Shown here piece after piece: positions 31,741 through 44,200 of a DNA stretch of 64,000 bases (its first letter is position 1; every line of letters begins with the position of its first letter). The DNA comes from Mesostigma viride (lineage: Eukaryota > Streptophyta > Mesostigmatophyceae > Mesostigmatales > Mesostigmataceae), in contig RPFO01000213.1 in assembly GCA_009746045.1 (NCBI GenBank), positions 13,381,462 to 13,445,461 of the forward strand, read 5' to 3'. The notes beneath the pieces were generated by a model. The model saw only the letters and a program-made list of their open reading frames with translations. It made no database searches and was not told the origin of the DNA. The position numbers and the translations under genes were made by a program.

Positions 31741-33129
31741 TGAAAGCTCACACGGAAAGCAATAGTACGATTTGCACAGCAACTCGTCAGCGAGCTTGTG
31801 AGCTCCTGGTCTTGCTGGCTGGAATGAACTAGCTAGGCTGCTTGGCTAGAAACCTTTATCCTCACACCAGGCCTACGACCCTCGATAGGTTCGCCACTCG
31901 TCGTGACAACCAAGGTTCGTGTGTGAAGACGCTCGTTGTCTCCTTGGGCCTCGAGCTATATGCTACCTCGTTCCACCTTGTTCCTCGGTCATGAGCAACG
32001 CTGTGCACCGCTACCTTACCAGCCAGAGCCTCGTATCGTTACCCTGCATCCTTGTTGCAGGCAACTTACAGGAATCTCTGGCATTCCTGTGTCTACTTTA
32101 GCACAGGACCTGCCACAGCTCTGCACGGATTGACATCCTTGCAGACCTTGTGGCTGGCTACTGGCCTCTACCAGTAGCCACAGGACCGTTGCGTCCTCAG
32201 TACACTGTGTACCACAGTCACTTGATGGTGCAGGCTAAGCCTGTGCAGGTTCTGCCTGCCACGTGTCCTGCTCACTGTGACCTGAGAGTGCACCGCCACC
32301 ACCCACCGGTTGGCAGTACTTCGGGACCTTTCTAGTCCCTTGTCTGTTTGAGGCGGTTGGCACGGCGTTGGAAAGGTCTCCTCAACCTGCATCCAACTAG
32401 CACATTAAAATTACATTAAATTAATTAAATTAAACATGTCTCCGTTGGGAGATCATGTAGCACGTATACCCTTGCTGGATGGATGGAGGTGGGCGAAGCC
32501 GCGAAACCCAACTAAGCTAACTCTAATCTAGAAAACCCTAACTATGCTACTCAGCGAAGCGCCCCTTCCTCTTAGGGGGAGGGGGCCGGCTTGCCCACAG
32601 GGGCCGGCGTGTGAGCCTGGACAATCGTCTTCCACCTCTTCTTGTTCTGCAGTCCAAGCTGAGAGAGAGGGAGTGAATTGAATTGAACTGTAACATAACT
32701 CCGTTGGGAGTAATTGTAGCACATATCCCTGCATGAGAAGGGGCATATGGCAGTTGTAATACACTATTGGCTACTTCCTGCAAGGGTAGGGTGTAAACTA
32801 CACCTGCTCTTGGTGCACAAAGTGCACCTGCACACCACTATGTATTCCAGCACCTAGGGGCGCGGACCGATAGGGGGGAAGATCATCATGCATGGCTAAA
32901 CAATGCCGTAGGACATGGCTTCTCAGCAGAGACTAGCTCTCTGCATGGGCGCAGCATACAGTAACTAAATAAAGCTACATGTAGGCATCATCTGGGGTGT
33001 GGCACATCATAGGCACAAATGTACATGGTTAAATAATGCTAAGTTATCAGCTGGTAGGGGGCCCATAATAGGCGTACAAGGCCACTGTACAAGGCCATGT
33101 ACAAGGCCACGGTGGCTAGGCCTGACTAT
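31741..33129. other. Stretch without supported gene; short duplicated motif
   Basis: The motif CTCCGTTGGGAG followed by A/T...TGTAGCAC occurs at about 32442 and 32700. ACAAGGCCA(C/T) occurs several times at 33075-33110. These look like non-coding remnants between transposons. Confidence 0.45.
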
Positions 33130-34597
33130 CTACACTACTGCTGCTGTATTCCCCTAAGCTGGGGTGTCTGGAGGTGCTGGGGCCGCGGGGGTCGCTTGCC
33201 AGGGCTTGACAGTGGCCGACGTAGATGGTCGCCCCCTTCCAGTACTGACCGGCTTCCCCGCCGCGGTCTGCCGGAGCTGGAGGTAGGTCGGCCATCGGCT
33301 CTCGTCGTCGTTGTTGCTGCGCCATGCAGGGTCAAGTCGTCGTCCAAGGTGAAGGGAGTCTTCTTGAGCCGCTTGGGGCGTCTGAGAAACGCAATCTTGT
33401 CCGCCGGGTTCTCAAAGAATCATGAGCAGAAGCGGAGGCGCCCCCGCCTTACCGCGCGAGCGGGGAAGGCGGTGGGCCTCCAGCTTGATCTCACCAGTGA
33501 GGCCCATGCATCAAGGATTTTGCTCTCAAACGCCTGGGCAAGCTTTGAGGAGTTCTCACCTTCCACCATGTCGAAATTCTTGACGATGACGTTAAGGCTG
33601 CGCTTGGCGAGCTCGGCCTCCTCGCGGAGGTCGAGCGTCTGCTGCTGGAGCTGTGCTGCATGGGACGGCGGAGGTAGTGGAGGTGGTGACAGTGTTGCTT
33701 AAGCATGTCCGCCAAGGTCTGGGCGGGAGGAGCATCGCCAGCCGGGCCGGCAGCGGGGGCTCGCTTGGTGGCAATGTCCTTCACCGCCTGGGCACCACCT
33801 GCGGTGTTTTGCAGGCACACGATGGCGATGACGTTGTCCTGGAGGCGCTTGTCGATGTCGCGGAGCTGGACGGTGATGGAGTCGGTGGAGGCGGTGTGTG
33901 TGTGTGGGGGGGAGGCGAGGAGGGTGGAGGTGGCGGTGGAGATGGCGGGGAGCTCGGCAGCCAGCGTGCGGCCCACAGCTGTCAAATCTGCAGCCTAGTA
34001 GGGGAGCCATGTGCTGCGCGATGGTTTCTTGAAGGTGGAGGAAGATGGATTCGGTCAAGGGGGAGGGGTCCCGGAGGTCATCGGCAGAGCGCTTGAGGAT
34101 GAAAAAGAGAGCGGCGAGCTGAAGGCGCGGTTGGGACCAGCCAGACAGGTGGTCAGGTCCGCGGTGGGAAAACCGGCCATCAACTCCATTGCGGAGGCGA
34201 TGATGGTCGCGGATGGTGCGCTGGCACAGGTCAAGGAGGGAGGCGTACGACCCATAAAACACGAGATCCAGTATCTTGATGGATGGCATGTCAAAATAGC
34301 CAGGGCGGTCGACTAGTCAAAGGTGGAAAATAACTTGTCGACGTCAAAGTCGCGCTCAGACCAGCTAGGTTCGCCTGGGCGACTGCGCTTAGGCTCAGGC
34401 CATGCAGAGGGCGAGGCACGAAGCCCGGGATCGAGAGCCGAGTTCCCTCGAGGGACCTGGGCGACCACCAGAGCGCGACTAGTGTCACCGCTGCCTTCCG
34501 GACATGAGGGCGAAGCTGCAGCCAGAGCTGCAGACGTATTTTCAGGGCTTAGCGCAGCCGCCAGGCTGCGTTGCATAGAGGAGTGTTTGCTCGTCAT
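33130..34597 (-). pseudogene. Degraded LINE ORF1-like (coiled-coil/RRM) region
   Basis: From ATG 34597 (MTSKHSSMQRSLAAALSPEN) reading passes through several frames. A helical block comes first (DLVFYGSYASLLDLCQRTIR, about 34260). A coiled coil follows (RDIDKRLQDN, then REEAELAKRSL), and about 33590-33540 reads LNVIVKNFDMVEGENSSKL. Coiled coil followed by an NVIVKNF-type strand is the layout of L1-type ORF1 RNA-binding proteins. The end has PKRLKKTPFTLDDDLTLHG. The assignment is by layout only; it could instead be a gag-like gene. Confidence 0.35.
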
Positions 34598-35369
34598 ATA
34601 TTGCGTGATAGCTTCGGAAAATTATATCAGCGTGTGCGTCTTAGAAAGACGAAGCGATTGTGATAATCAAAGCCGAATTTGGTGCCCAAACGTGAAAGTT
34701 ATGAGCTCCACCGTCAGCCATGGCTCCCTCGTGGCTCGTGGCTCGTGGCTCGTGAGAGGGAGTGAATGCGGTGTTTAAATGGACCACTAGGTCCCAATAT
34801 GCTAACTATCTTGCCCGCACAGACCAGGTAAAAACCGAAGTGGGCCCTGTGGGCGGGCTTAGGACTGGCCAACCAGGTAGACACCTCCTCATATGGCAGG
34901 GTCCCCTTGTCCTGTCGCAACCCACTGGCAAACTTGCGCGCGCCCCGCACCGACGCGGTGCGACCCGGACCTATGTGACACAATTGCTTGAGGATGCAGG
35001 GTTTCTGGGATTATCTGTACTCCGCGCCCGCATGATAGACAAGGAGAATGGGCTGCCGTCTGCGATAAGCACCTTCCTGCGGGGCATGCTCCTGTTTTCT
35101 CCCCACAGGCCCCGCGGCCCATTGGTAGAATGCAGGGTAGAAGTCCGCAGGTGGAGGTTATTGCCCCTGAGAATAGCTGCTACACTACCGCCTCGTCTGC
35201 CATTACAGTAGAGGACAACTCAGTTGAGGATTATATCCCCCTCTAGTGACTATATGCTGATTCTGATTCTGATTCTGATTCTGATATGGTTGGGGCATGA
35301 TGCAGACGATATTTGTAACTTTCGAGTAATGATTTTTTCTAAAGAGATTAGCATAGTTTTCCGTGGCAT

Positions 35370-35602
35370 GCCCATGCGCATTAATTAATTAATAGACACG
35401 TGACTGCGTCACGTGAGCATAAGTCCTCAGTGGGAGGGGAACATGGGATGGAATGGATGGTGTAAGCTATCTAGGTCCTAGTTACAGGGTTGTGGGCACC
35501 GCGGCCCGAATCGCTATGAATGCCATACGCGGTCACACGCGGAGCCCCCACAGACTTGGGGGTGGTCTCCTTCATCACTACTTGCCCATGCGCATTAATT
35601 AA
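35370..35602 (+). repeat. LINE-derived repeat, copy 1, with empty TTAA target
   Basis: GCCCATGCGCATTAATTAAT followed by TAATAGACACGTGACTGCGTC starts the unit. It ends GGTGGTCTCCTTCATCACTAC and then restarts at 35584. The same sequence family recurs at 54090-54240 (inverted) and 54345-54560. It matches the coding region of the 52747-54240 LINE. Confidence 0.7.
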
Positions 35603-35606
35603 TTAA

Positions 35607-37378
35607 CCCGTGTTTTTTAAATTAGAACGCGATATATCGCGTTGTAAGCTTTTTTTAGAACGCGTATAGCACCTAAGGAAATTTTTTTTTCATGGTCATG
35701 TATATACTTTCCTGAAAGCCCATAAATCAAAGGATTTTTTGAGCTACTCAGACCTACAAAATGCTTATTCATTAGAGAGATACACTGGTTTGAATACAGG
35801 GGGGTCTGACCATGACCGCGATTTCTTGACCCTAGGTCACAAGTCATGTGCTTATTCACAAATAATTCATGAAAAAAATCTGGCTTCTTGCACGAGCTAT
35901 GGGCAACATATGCAGGCTCTGTCAAACAAAACTCAGGCCCATTGGGCCACTGGAGCTATTTTTCATTAGCATCACAATTACAACGCAGTACAACGCAGTG
36001 GGAAACATGAGAGCCCTTCACAACATTACGCAACGACACGAGCCCCATAAACGGGGCCATAGTGAGCTTGGAGGGTCAAAACGTTGAAAATAGGTGTCGT
36101 ATAAGTTATACAGCATCAAACATGCATCAAACATCATGACTGGATGACCTAATATGACTGAATCAGGCAGCCATAGCCAAAGCATCATCCACTCTCACAA
36201 CGTGTTGAGCACATGCCTCGTGGGAGGCGGAGGTGCTGGGTTTTCATTCCATAACGCGTGCAATACTGAAAGAAAGAGGCACGTGTAATGCAAGGCTTGG
36301 ATAGGTTGAGTGATCCATGAGCTTACATGCAGGCAAAGATGACGCTAGAATGCATGCTAGCAAATGGTGGCAAGATGCTAACAACACATGATTATACACC
36401 ATGATTATGGGCACCTAGCTGATCTTATTGCACAATCAACGCAGTATAAACCATCAACATCCAATCCTCACGATATATGCACGGCTTGACGACGTATACA
36501 GCACCTAAATACTGCACAACTGCAACCTGCTATGGCTGACATGCAAGCAACGTCGAGTAGGATGGCGGTCTTAGAGAGGCTGGGCAGAGGTCGGTAGAAA
36601 TAAGTGGAAAACTGGCAGAAACTTGGTAGAAACACGATATCAAAGACGCGATATACTTACGCCTGCAAGCACTATTGAGCCGGTGGCAGAGGCCATTTCC
36701 AGGAAAAAGCAGCATACCGTAGCAATAGCCACGGTCACACCTTACGCTATTTGCAGGCACCATCATGCCCGGAGCTACCCAGTAAAAGTCTGCACAAATC
36801 TCGGTTTAGCCGAGAGTCCGGGCGTTCGGAATGAATAAACATGTGTTAAGAAGTCGAAACACCATGGAAATACCAAGCATGGTGCCGCAGCAGACCCGAG
36901 TCTTGACGTAATAATATGTATGCCGGTTTCCAGGGTTTCCGCATGAAAGTTGGGTGAGAAACTGGAAAAAACTACGTTTCCTTTGCCCCAGTACCTCAAC
37001 AAACTCGTAGAAACCTAATTATCAACCTTTGAACGCATCATCATGGTCGTGCCACACAACAGCCACTGAAATTCGCGCGAAAACTGGCGAGATCTACCTG
37101 CCGCCATCGCCGTCGTCTTCACCTCCGTCCCGCGAAAATGCCTGATTTCAGTGGTACATATTTGTTTGCAGCTGTCACAAAAAAAATACCAAAAATACCA
37201 GGATTTTTTCTTGAATTCTATGAGATGTTTCTGACCTATGTTGAAAGTTTCAGACCAAAAATCGCATGTTTAATAGGTTTGCCACGTGTCAGATTACAAC
37301 GCAATACATCGCGTTCTAACCCTACAACGCGATGTATCGCGTTGTAAAAAAACACGGGTTAATTCTGATCAACACGGG
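35607..37378. mobile_element. TTAA-flanked non-autonomous DNA transposon 1 (piggyBac-like ends)
   Basis: 1,772 bp bounded by TTAA at 35603-35606 and 37379-37382. The left end is CCCGTGTTTTTTAAATTAG and the right end, inverted, starts CCCGTGTT and after 12 bp repeats CCCGTGTTTTTTTA. Inside both ends lies a palindrome (AACGCGATATATCGCGTT left, AACGCGATGTATCGCGTT right). No transposase frame is visible, so it must be mobilised in trans. TTAA targets and CCC ends are typical of piggyBac (family knowledge). The unoccupied target is preserved at 35370-35410, identical on both sides of the TTAA. Confidence 0.8.
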
Positions 37379-37382
37379 TTAA

Positions 37383-38235
37383 TAGACACGTGACTGCGTC
37401 TGCCCATGCGCATGACACGCAAGTACTTACTTACTTTGGAAGACTCAATTAATTCATTAGTTGCACCCACATTAGAAGACTAACCATTCGCTATGTAACA
37501 CCATTATCATGTAGTTCAGCACATGCATCTGGGCTGTGGCCCTGCAGTGTTGTATTTTACACGCAGCTACTGGCCTGGCAAAATGGACATGAAAGCATTA
37601 AACACGGTCAGAAATCAAAATTCCAACTGGTGTCCGCCTATTTGTCCCACAGCAGTAAAGAGGTTGTTGCACACAGCGCTGTGCCCCAAACCCACACTTG
37701 CCTTGAGAGGCCATAAAACATACGAGCAAGCACTGGAATGTACAGGACATCGCATTAGCACAGAACTGACCGCTATCTCCGTATACAGCAGCATCTCTTT
37801 GTGTTTGCATTGGGTTACATAAAAAAATTACCCCAACGCTAGAAAATGTGGAGGAGCGCACCATATGCCGGACCGAAATAATAAATAGAGGTTTGCGCTC
37901 ACTCACATGAAAACAACTGCCATGCAAAGCAGATACGCAAGCTCAGATAAAGCAACCTCAAGCAATCATAGCCCTTCACAACAAGTCAGATTTCCCCCAC
38001 ATGGTCTGACGGGAATCCCATCCATGGTCAGATATAGATGGTCTCCCAGTGGTTCTGGTTGCCATTGACAGGGCCGGCAGCATTATACCTGAAACAGGCC
38101 GCCTTCAGCCCATTTCCGATCAGGAGCCTGTACAATACTCCCTCCCTGCGCCACCCTTAAGCTCCGGCCTGAATAGGCGGTGGATCCCAACAGGACAGGT
38201 GGCGTACGCCAAACTGCAGCGCAGCCCTGCTTCCG
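37383..38235. other. Stretch without supported gene, including kinase-gene 3' flank
   Basis: No coding motif recognised. The last 200 bp or so are the probable 3' untranslated region of the kinase gene. Confidence 0.4.
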
Positions 38236-41200
38236 CTACTGGGTCGCACGGGGCGACAGCGTGGCTTCCAATAAAGTCCCCTGTTGCGCCGCAGGATGTG
38301 CCCTGGTAGGGGAGCAGCGCTTCTTGACGGCAGCACGCGCCAAGAATGTGGGCTCCAGCACCGCCTTGTCCCTGGCAGGAGCCGCGTCCGGCTCGATGGC
38401 CAAGGCAGCGTGGACCCTGAGCGCCTCCTCGCATCCATAGGGCTCCCCCTGCCCCGCGGGTACACAAGGTTCGGCCTTGGGCCAGGGCGCCACCTGCTGC
38501 GGCGAGGGCCGTCCGTCCCTCTCGTCGAGCGAGCGGCGCGCGCCCATCGCGTCCAGCCGGCGCAGCACAATGTCAAAGCTGGGCCGCGCCTTTGGGTTGT
38601 CGGCCCAGCACTGGGTCATCAGCTCCACGAGCGCGGGTGGTGCGTCGGGGGGTATAGTCGGCCGCAGCTGCGCGGAGACCACCTGGTAGATGAGCGCGAG
38701 CGGGTCGAGGCCCATCCCCGCGTACGGCATCTCCAGCGACAGCAGCTCCCACAGGATGATGCCGTACGAATAGACTGGGCGATACCAGGGGTGGGGGTGG
38801 GGGGGTGGGGGGTAGGGGGCAGCACGGAACACAAACACACACATATGTGGCAGATGACCACATAAGCACACCAACGCGTACACACGCCCATGCGTGGCCA
38901 GCCGGGCACGGCCATGGTCCCGACCGCGAAGTGGAGCACGCCCTCACGCGCTGCAAGGGTAAGCTAGCTGCCACCTGGCTACGCACCAAGCCATACGACA
39001 AGCGCATGTGCCTACAGTCACCCATCTTTCCCACCTGTCAACCATTCTTCCTGCATCCCCCCCCCCCCCTTTCCCTTCCATCAATCCTCTGGCTTACCCG
39101 ATCTCAACTTGCTTCCCCCCACGTACTCTCAACCATTTTTTCCTACATGCCCCCCCCCACCTACCATCAATCTTCTCGTCGTAGTTCTTGCCCCGGAACA
39201 GCTCCTGTGGAAATGCACATGAAGGGGGGCAGCAATGGCATGAGGGGGAAGCCACACACGCAAGGGTGGATGGAATGCGTCAGTCGGGGCAGGTGTGTAA
39301 TGGATGAAAAGCGGCAAACATGTATTATTGCCAAACGCGGATCAACACATGGGGCACCCGGCATCATCTGGCAAGGACCAGTTGGGTGCACGGGTGTGGG
39401 CCTGTCTGCTCCTACGCCTGGTGCTCCATTAGCTGGTTCGCCGCACTGCTACTGCCTGCTGCCTATGGACCCCACCGGGTGGCCTGCAATACAGCCCAGG
39501 TTGGTGGATATCTTGCGGCCCGCCTCCAGTAATACAGGAGCGCCAGTTCATCGCCCGCTGATGCCTCAAGGAGAGAGAAAAACGCACCTGCTCTCTTCAC
39601 TCTCATTATCACCAGAGCTAACAATGCAACTCCAGCACCACAACTTCTGGAAACGCCATACATCTGCCCCCCCTGTATCGCCCACACACATGAGCACCTG
39701 CACACACTCAGCACTCGGGCAGACACTGACATGCCGGCATGATCCTCATGCATGCCCCGCCCGCACCCCAAACCCTCCAGCCCCACCCATGCGGTGCCAC
39801 GACTCCCCCGCGTCCCTGCTCCCCCGCGCCACCGAGATCCTGTGCACGCGCCGGTGTGGGCGCTGTGTGCAAGCAGGTGCCCTCCGCCACGCGACCACCC
39901 CCCCCACGTGCAACCTTGGCCACAAGCGAACGAGCGCACGGCTGCGCGCTTACCGGCGCCATCCACCCAGGCGACCCGATCGCCTGCGTCATGGGCAGCA
40001 GCGTGCCGTCCCCAAGGAAACGGCTGATGCCGAAGTCGGCCACCTTGGTGTTCCAGTGCGCGTCCACCAGCAGGTTCTGGCCACACCAGGCGATTCGGTG
40101 CCGGGGGTGGGGGGAAGGGGTGTGTGTAACAGGAGACAAAGGGGGGTGGGGATAAGGGGGCACCCAGCACGGCGCATCGGGGGCATGGTCAGGGGCCAAA
40201 CCACAGGGGGTGGAACGCAGCGGTTGCCAGATGCCAGCAAGTGCACACACACAGCACCTAGTCCCATGGCATCGCGCCCACTGCGGGGGATGGCGGGGGA
40301 TCTGGCCAGGGCCGACGCGCACACAAGATTCTACACGCACGCAGCGGGCAACGCATGGCGGACAGTGCCGCGCGTGGGCGATGTCAATGCTCGTTGTAAC
40401 CATCAAGCCTCCACTTCGCTGCCTTGTGACGGGCCACGCAATGCACGTCGCAAAGCAGCTCCCATCCTACCGGCGATGCAAGGGCCAGTGATGTGGCGCA
40501 CGTTGGATTTGAGGCCTCATTGCACGTGCGATCCCATGCCATGCCCCACGCCCCCACCCTGCTCTACACACTGCCGGCGACGTACGTTGGACTTGAGGTC
40601 CCGGTGCATCATGTGCTGCTTGCGGAAGTGCAGGAACATGATGCCCAGGCAGACGTCGCGCGCAACCTTGAGCAACACCTGCATGTCCAATGGGCGGCCG
40701 CCGTGCTGCTGCCGCCACAGCCGCAGGCGTTGCGCGAGGTTCCCGCCCGCTATGAACTCCGTGACGATGCACAGCTGCGGCTGCAGGCAGAAGCCCATGT
40801 AGAGCACACAGTTGGGGTGGCGGATACTCTCCAGGATGCCCACTTCCTTGTGGAACTCCTCCAGCATGCTGCCCGTCAGCGTGGACGTGCGCATCTGGGG
40901 GGACAGGTGGCGGGAGCGCGGGGTGGAGCAGAGAGACGGGCGCACAAACACACGAACACACAAACGCACGCTTGCACAGGTGCTACATCAGGCGAACAGG
41001 CACCACCGCTTCCACAACATACCACCGGTGGCTAGCATGCGCAAACAACACACACCGCTTACACAAGCTGCTACAAGAGGCTGTCCACATCCGTTGCCAC
41101 CCTGACCGCAACCAACACACAGTGGCTGTACACCGCGCACTTGGGCGGGCAAGGTCCCTAGGGGGCGACGGCACACGCAGTCAGCCCCAGCAGGTTCAAG

Positions 41201-44200
41201 CACGATTACTCCCTTTACAGGCACAATGGTCTGTGTGCACTCTCCTGCACATGCGCCCCTAGCAAAACCCGTGGCCGGACCATGGCATCCCACTGCGGCC
41301 GCCGCCGCCACCAACACGTCAACAGGCGCGCGGGGCACAGGCGCGGGGGCCCTGCTCGCCCGCACGCTCGCACGCTCGCACGCTTGGCTCCCCACCATGC
41401 GGTCACATGACTCCGTCGTGAGTGTTGCCCAACGTACCCACAAATATTACGTATTGCGCCTTACGATATTATGTACAACGGGCCCCCCTTTTGTGGCTAT
41501 GGAATGATTGCTTGCGTTTGCCACGACCGGGCATTGACCCGCGCAGCCATGCCTGGCAGCATGGTCGACCACCACACCTCCTGCATCTCAAGTTCTACAG
41601 CCAAACGAAATGTACACACACCACGGGCGCACACATTGTCGGTGCATGCTCACGAGCTGCCAACATACGCACCCGCTTGATGGCCACCTCCTTGCCAAAC
41701 CACTTGCCGCGGAAGACCTCCCCAAACGTGCCCTCGCCAATCTGCGGCGCAAGTCGTTGGCAAAACAACCAGTGGTGCAGGCACACAAAGCATGGGAGGG
41801 TGCAGGCCGTGTTGTGTCGTGTGATGTCAGCGGCGGCACCAGGGGGAGGCCATCCAAACACAAGGGCATATGCAAGTAACCCGTCAGCCCACACCCACAG
41901 TAAAAAAAGGTGTGATGGGGGCAGGCCTGTAGGTAACGTGGCTTCAATCCGCACGCACGGGGCATATGCTGGCAGGTGCCCTGTGGCAGGGATGCCAGCA
42001 AACATGGACGTACAGCGTCATGTGGCCCTCACAGGAGGGCGGGCCAGACCAAAGCGCATGGCCATGCCACCGCCACCCAAGGCGCCGCCTGTCGCAGGAG
42101 AGGCGTGCGTGCCCAGCCGGGCGCACCCTTGCAGCCACCAGGGAGGGAGACATGCCCATGGCAACAGCGAGCATGGATTAAGCGCATACAGCAAGCTCGC
42201 GCCTGCCGCGCCCCCCCCCCCCCCCCCCCCCCCCCTTATCCGCATGCGAATGCTGCGCTGTCTACACCGCAAATGGCGTCACTGCCAGGACAAGTCTCTT
42301 GTGCGATAGGGGGTCACTTTAATTAGCCCCCTGTGGGACAGGTAATCCCTATGTGCTGGCTTGTGCATCAAGGAGTCATTCTACGCTGCCGCACTGTGCC
42401 AACGGCCCCTCACCCCCCCTCACCTTCTCCAGCAGCTGCAGCTCCTAAGTAGAGAAGTGTTACAAAGTATGTATATCGGTCTTGTGATGACCGTACAGCG
42501 CTCACCTTCTCCAGCAGCTGCAGCTCCTAAGTAGAGAAGTGTTACAAAGTATGTATATCGGTCTTGTGATGACCGTACAGCCCTCACCTTCTCCAGCAGC
42601 TGCAGCTCCTCAAGTATAGTCGTGTTACCAAGTATGTATATCGGTCTTGTGATGACCGTACAGCGCTCACCTTCTCCAGCAGCTGCAGCTCCTCAAGTAT
42701 AGTCGTGTTACCAAGTATGTATATCGGTCTTGTGATGACCGTACAGCCCTCACCTTCTCCAGCAGCTGCAGCTCCTCAAGTATAGTCGTGTTACAAAGTA
42801 TGTATATCGGTCTTGTGATGACCGTACAGCGCTCACCTTCTCCAGCAGCTGCAGCTCCTCAAGTATAGTCGTGTTACCAAGTATGTATATCGGTCTTGTG
42901 ATGACTGTACAGCGCTCACCTTCTCCAGCAGCTGCAGCTCCTCAAGTATAGTCGTGTTACCAAGTATGTATATCGGTCTTGTGATGACCGTACAGCGCTC
43001 ACCTTCTCCAGCAGCTGCAGCTCCTCAAGTATAGTCGTGTTACCAAGTATGTATATCGGTCTTGTGATGACTGTACAGCGCTCACCTTCTCCAGCAGCTG
43101 CAGCTCGCTGTAGTTGATCTGCGTCGCCTGACCGATGCCAGCCAGCTTCACGGGGGAGTCCAACAAGTGGGGCGGCGTGCGGGGGAAGGGCTGGTCGGGG
43201 AGCGTCATGGGGAAGGGCTGGTGCCGCGCCGCGTCGCGCACTTGCTTGGCTGCAATGCCAGGCAATAAACACCGGGGGGAGGCACGGGGTGGGAACGCTT
43301 TGTGGGTTATTGGCAGGGGGAGGCCAGGGCGTGGGCGGCGGTGCATGTGGCGGACAGCATCAGCTTTGCATGGCGGCTGTGCGCGCATGTGGGACCCGCC
43401 ATGCTCCCCCCCCTTGTGCCACGGTGACGCCCATCGCGTCACCCCACGTGGGGATGCTCACGCACCAGCAACTGGCCATGTGCGTGCCACCGCCACAGGC
43501 GAGCACAACAGAACGCACGCCACCCGAGCGCACGCCACCCGCATGGATCCAGGCAGGCCCAGGACCATTCGAGCCAGCCATCAGTGGGGTGGGCAGCACT
43601 GCGCCGTGCCTTGATGCCCAGCACCCCCACAACACACAACGCAGGGTGACAATCCCCACAGCATGTGCGGCACAACCAGCGGGGCCGTCACCCTTCAATG
43701 GAAACCGCGGCCGCGACAGGGCACACATGCCTGCTGCCAGAACACGCCCCCCTCCATGACGCGTGGCACTCACCCCCCGCGGCGAACCAGGCCTGCACCT
43801 CGGGCGCAGGAGTCAGCGGCGGCTTGCCCATGCCAAACGCCACCTCCTCGAACATCTTGGGCTGATAGTGGGCAAGCAAAGGGAGGGCAAGCACAGGGTG
43901 GGCAAGACAAGGTGGGGGCAAGGACAGCGGGGGCAGGCACCGCAAGCAGCGCACCACATCATCCCATGACGGCCATGCAGCCATTGCCATGCGCGTCAGC
44001 AGGTGGGACAGGGACCAGGCGCGGCAAGTGGGTACGGAGTTGGGCACGCTGCAGGTGCGCAGCCATGAAGCAGACAGGTGCTGCTGCAGGGTCGCAGCAG
44101 CCCCAGGGCCCATGGGGCACAGGGCACGCGCAGGCAGCAGCAGCAAGGCATGGGGGTAGGGAGCCTCCCAAGCGAGCCTATGGCGCACAACCTGACGGAC

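Noticed and set aside
35617-35925. 102-aa minus-strand frame in TTAA element 1
   Set aside because: No transposase motif; AT-rich chance frame crossing the terminal palindrome.
42419-43106. CRISPR-like array
   Set aside because: The 83-bp units are contiguous with no unique spacers; it is a minisatellite in a eukaryotic intron.
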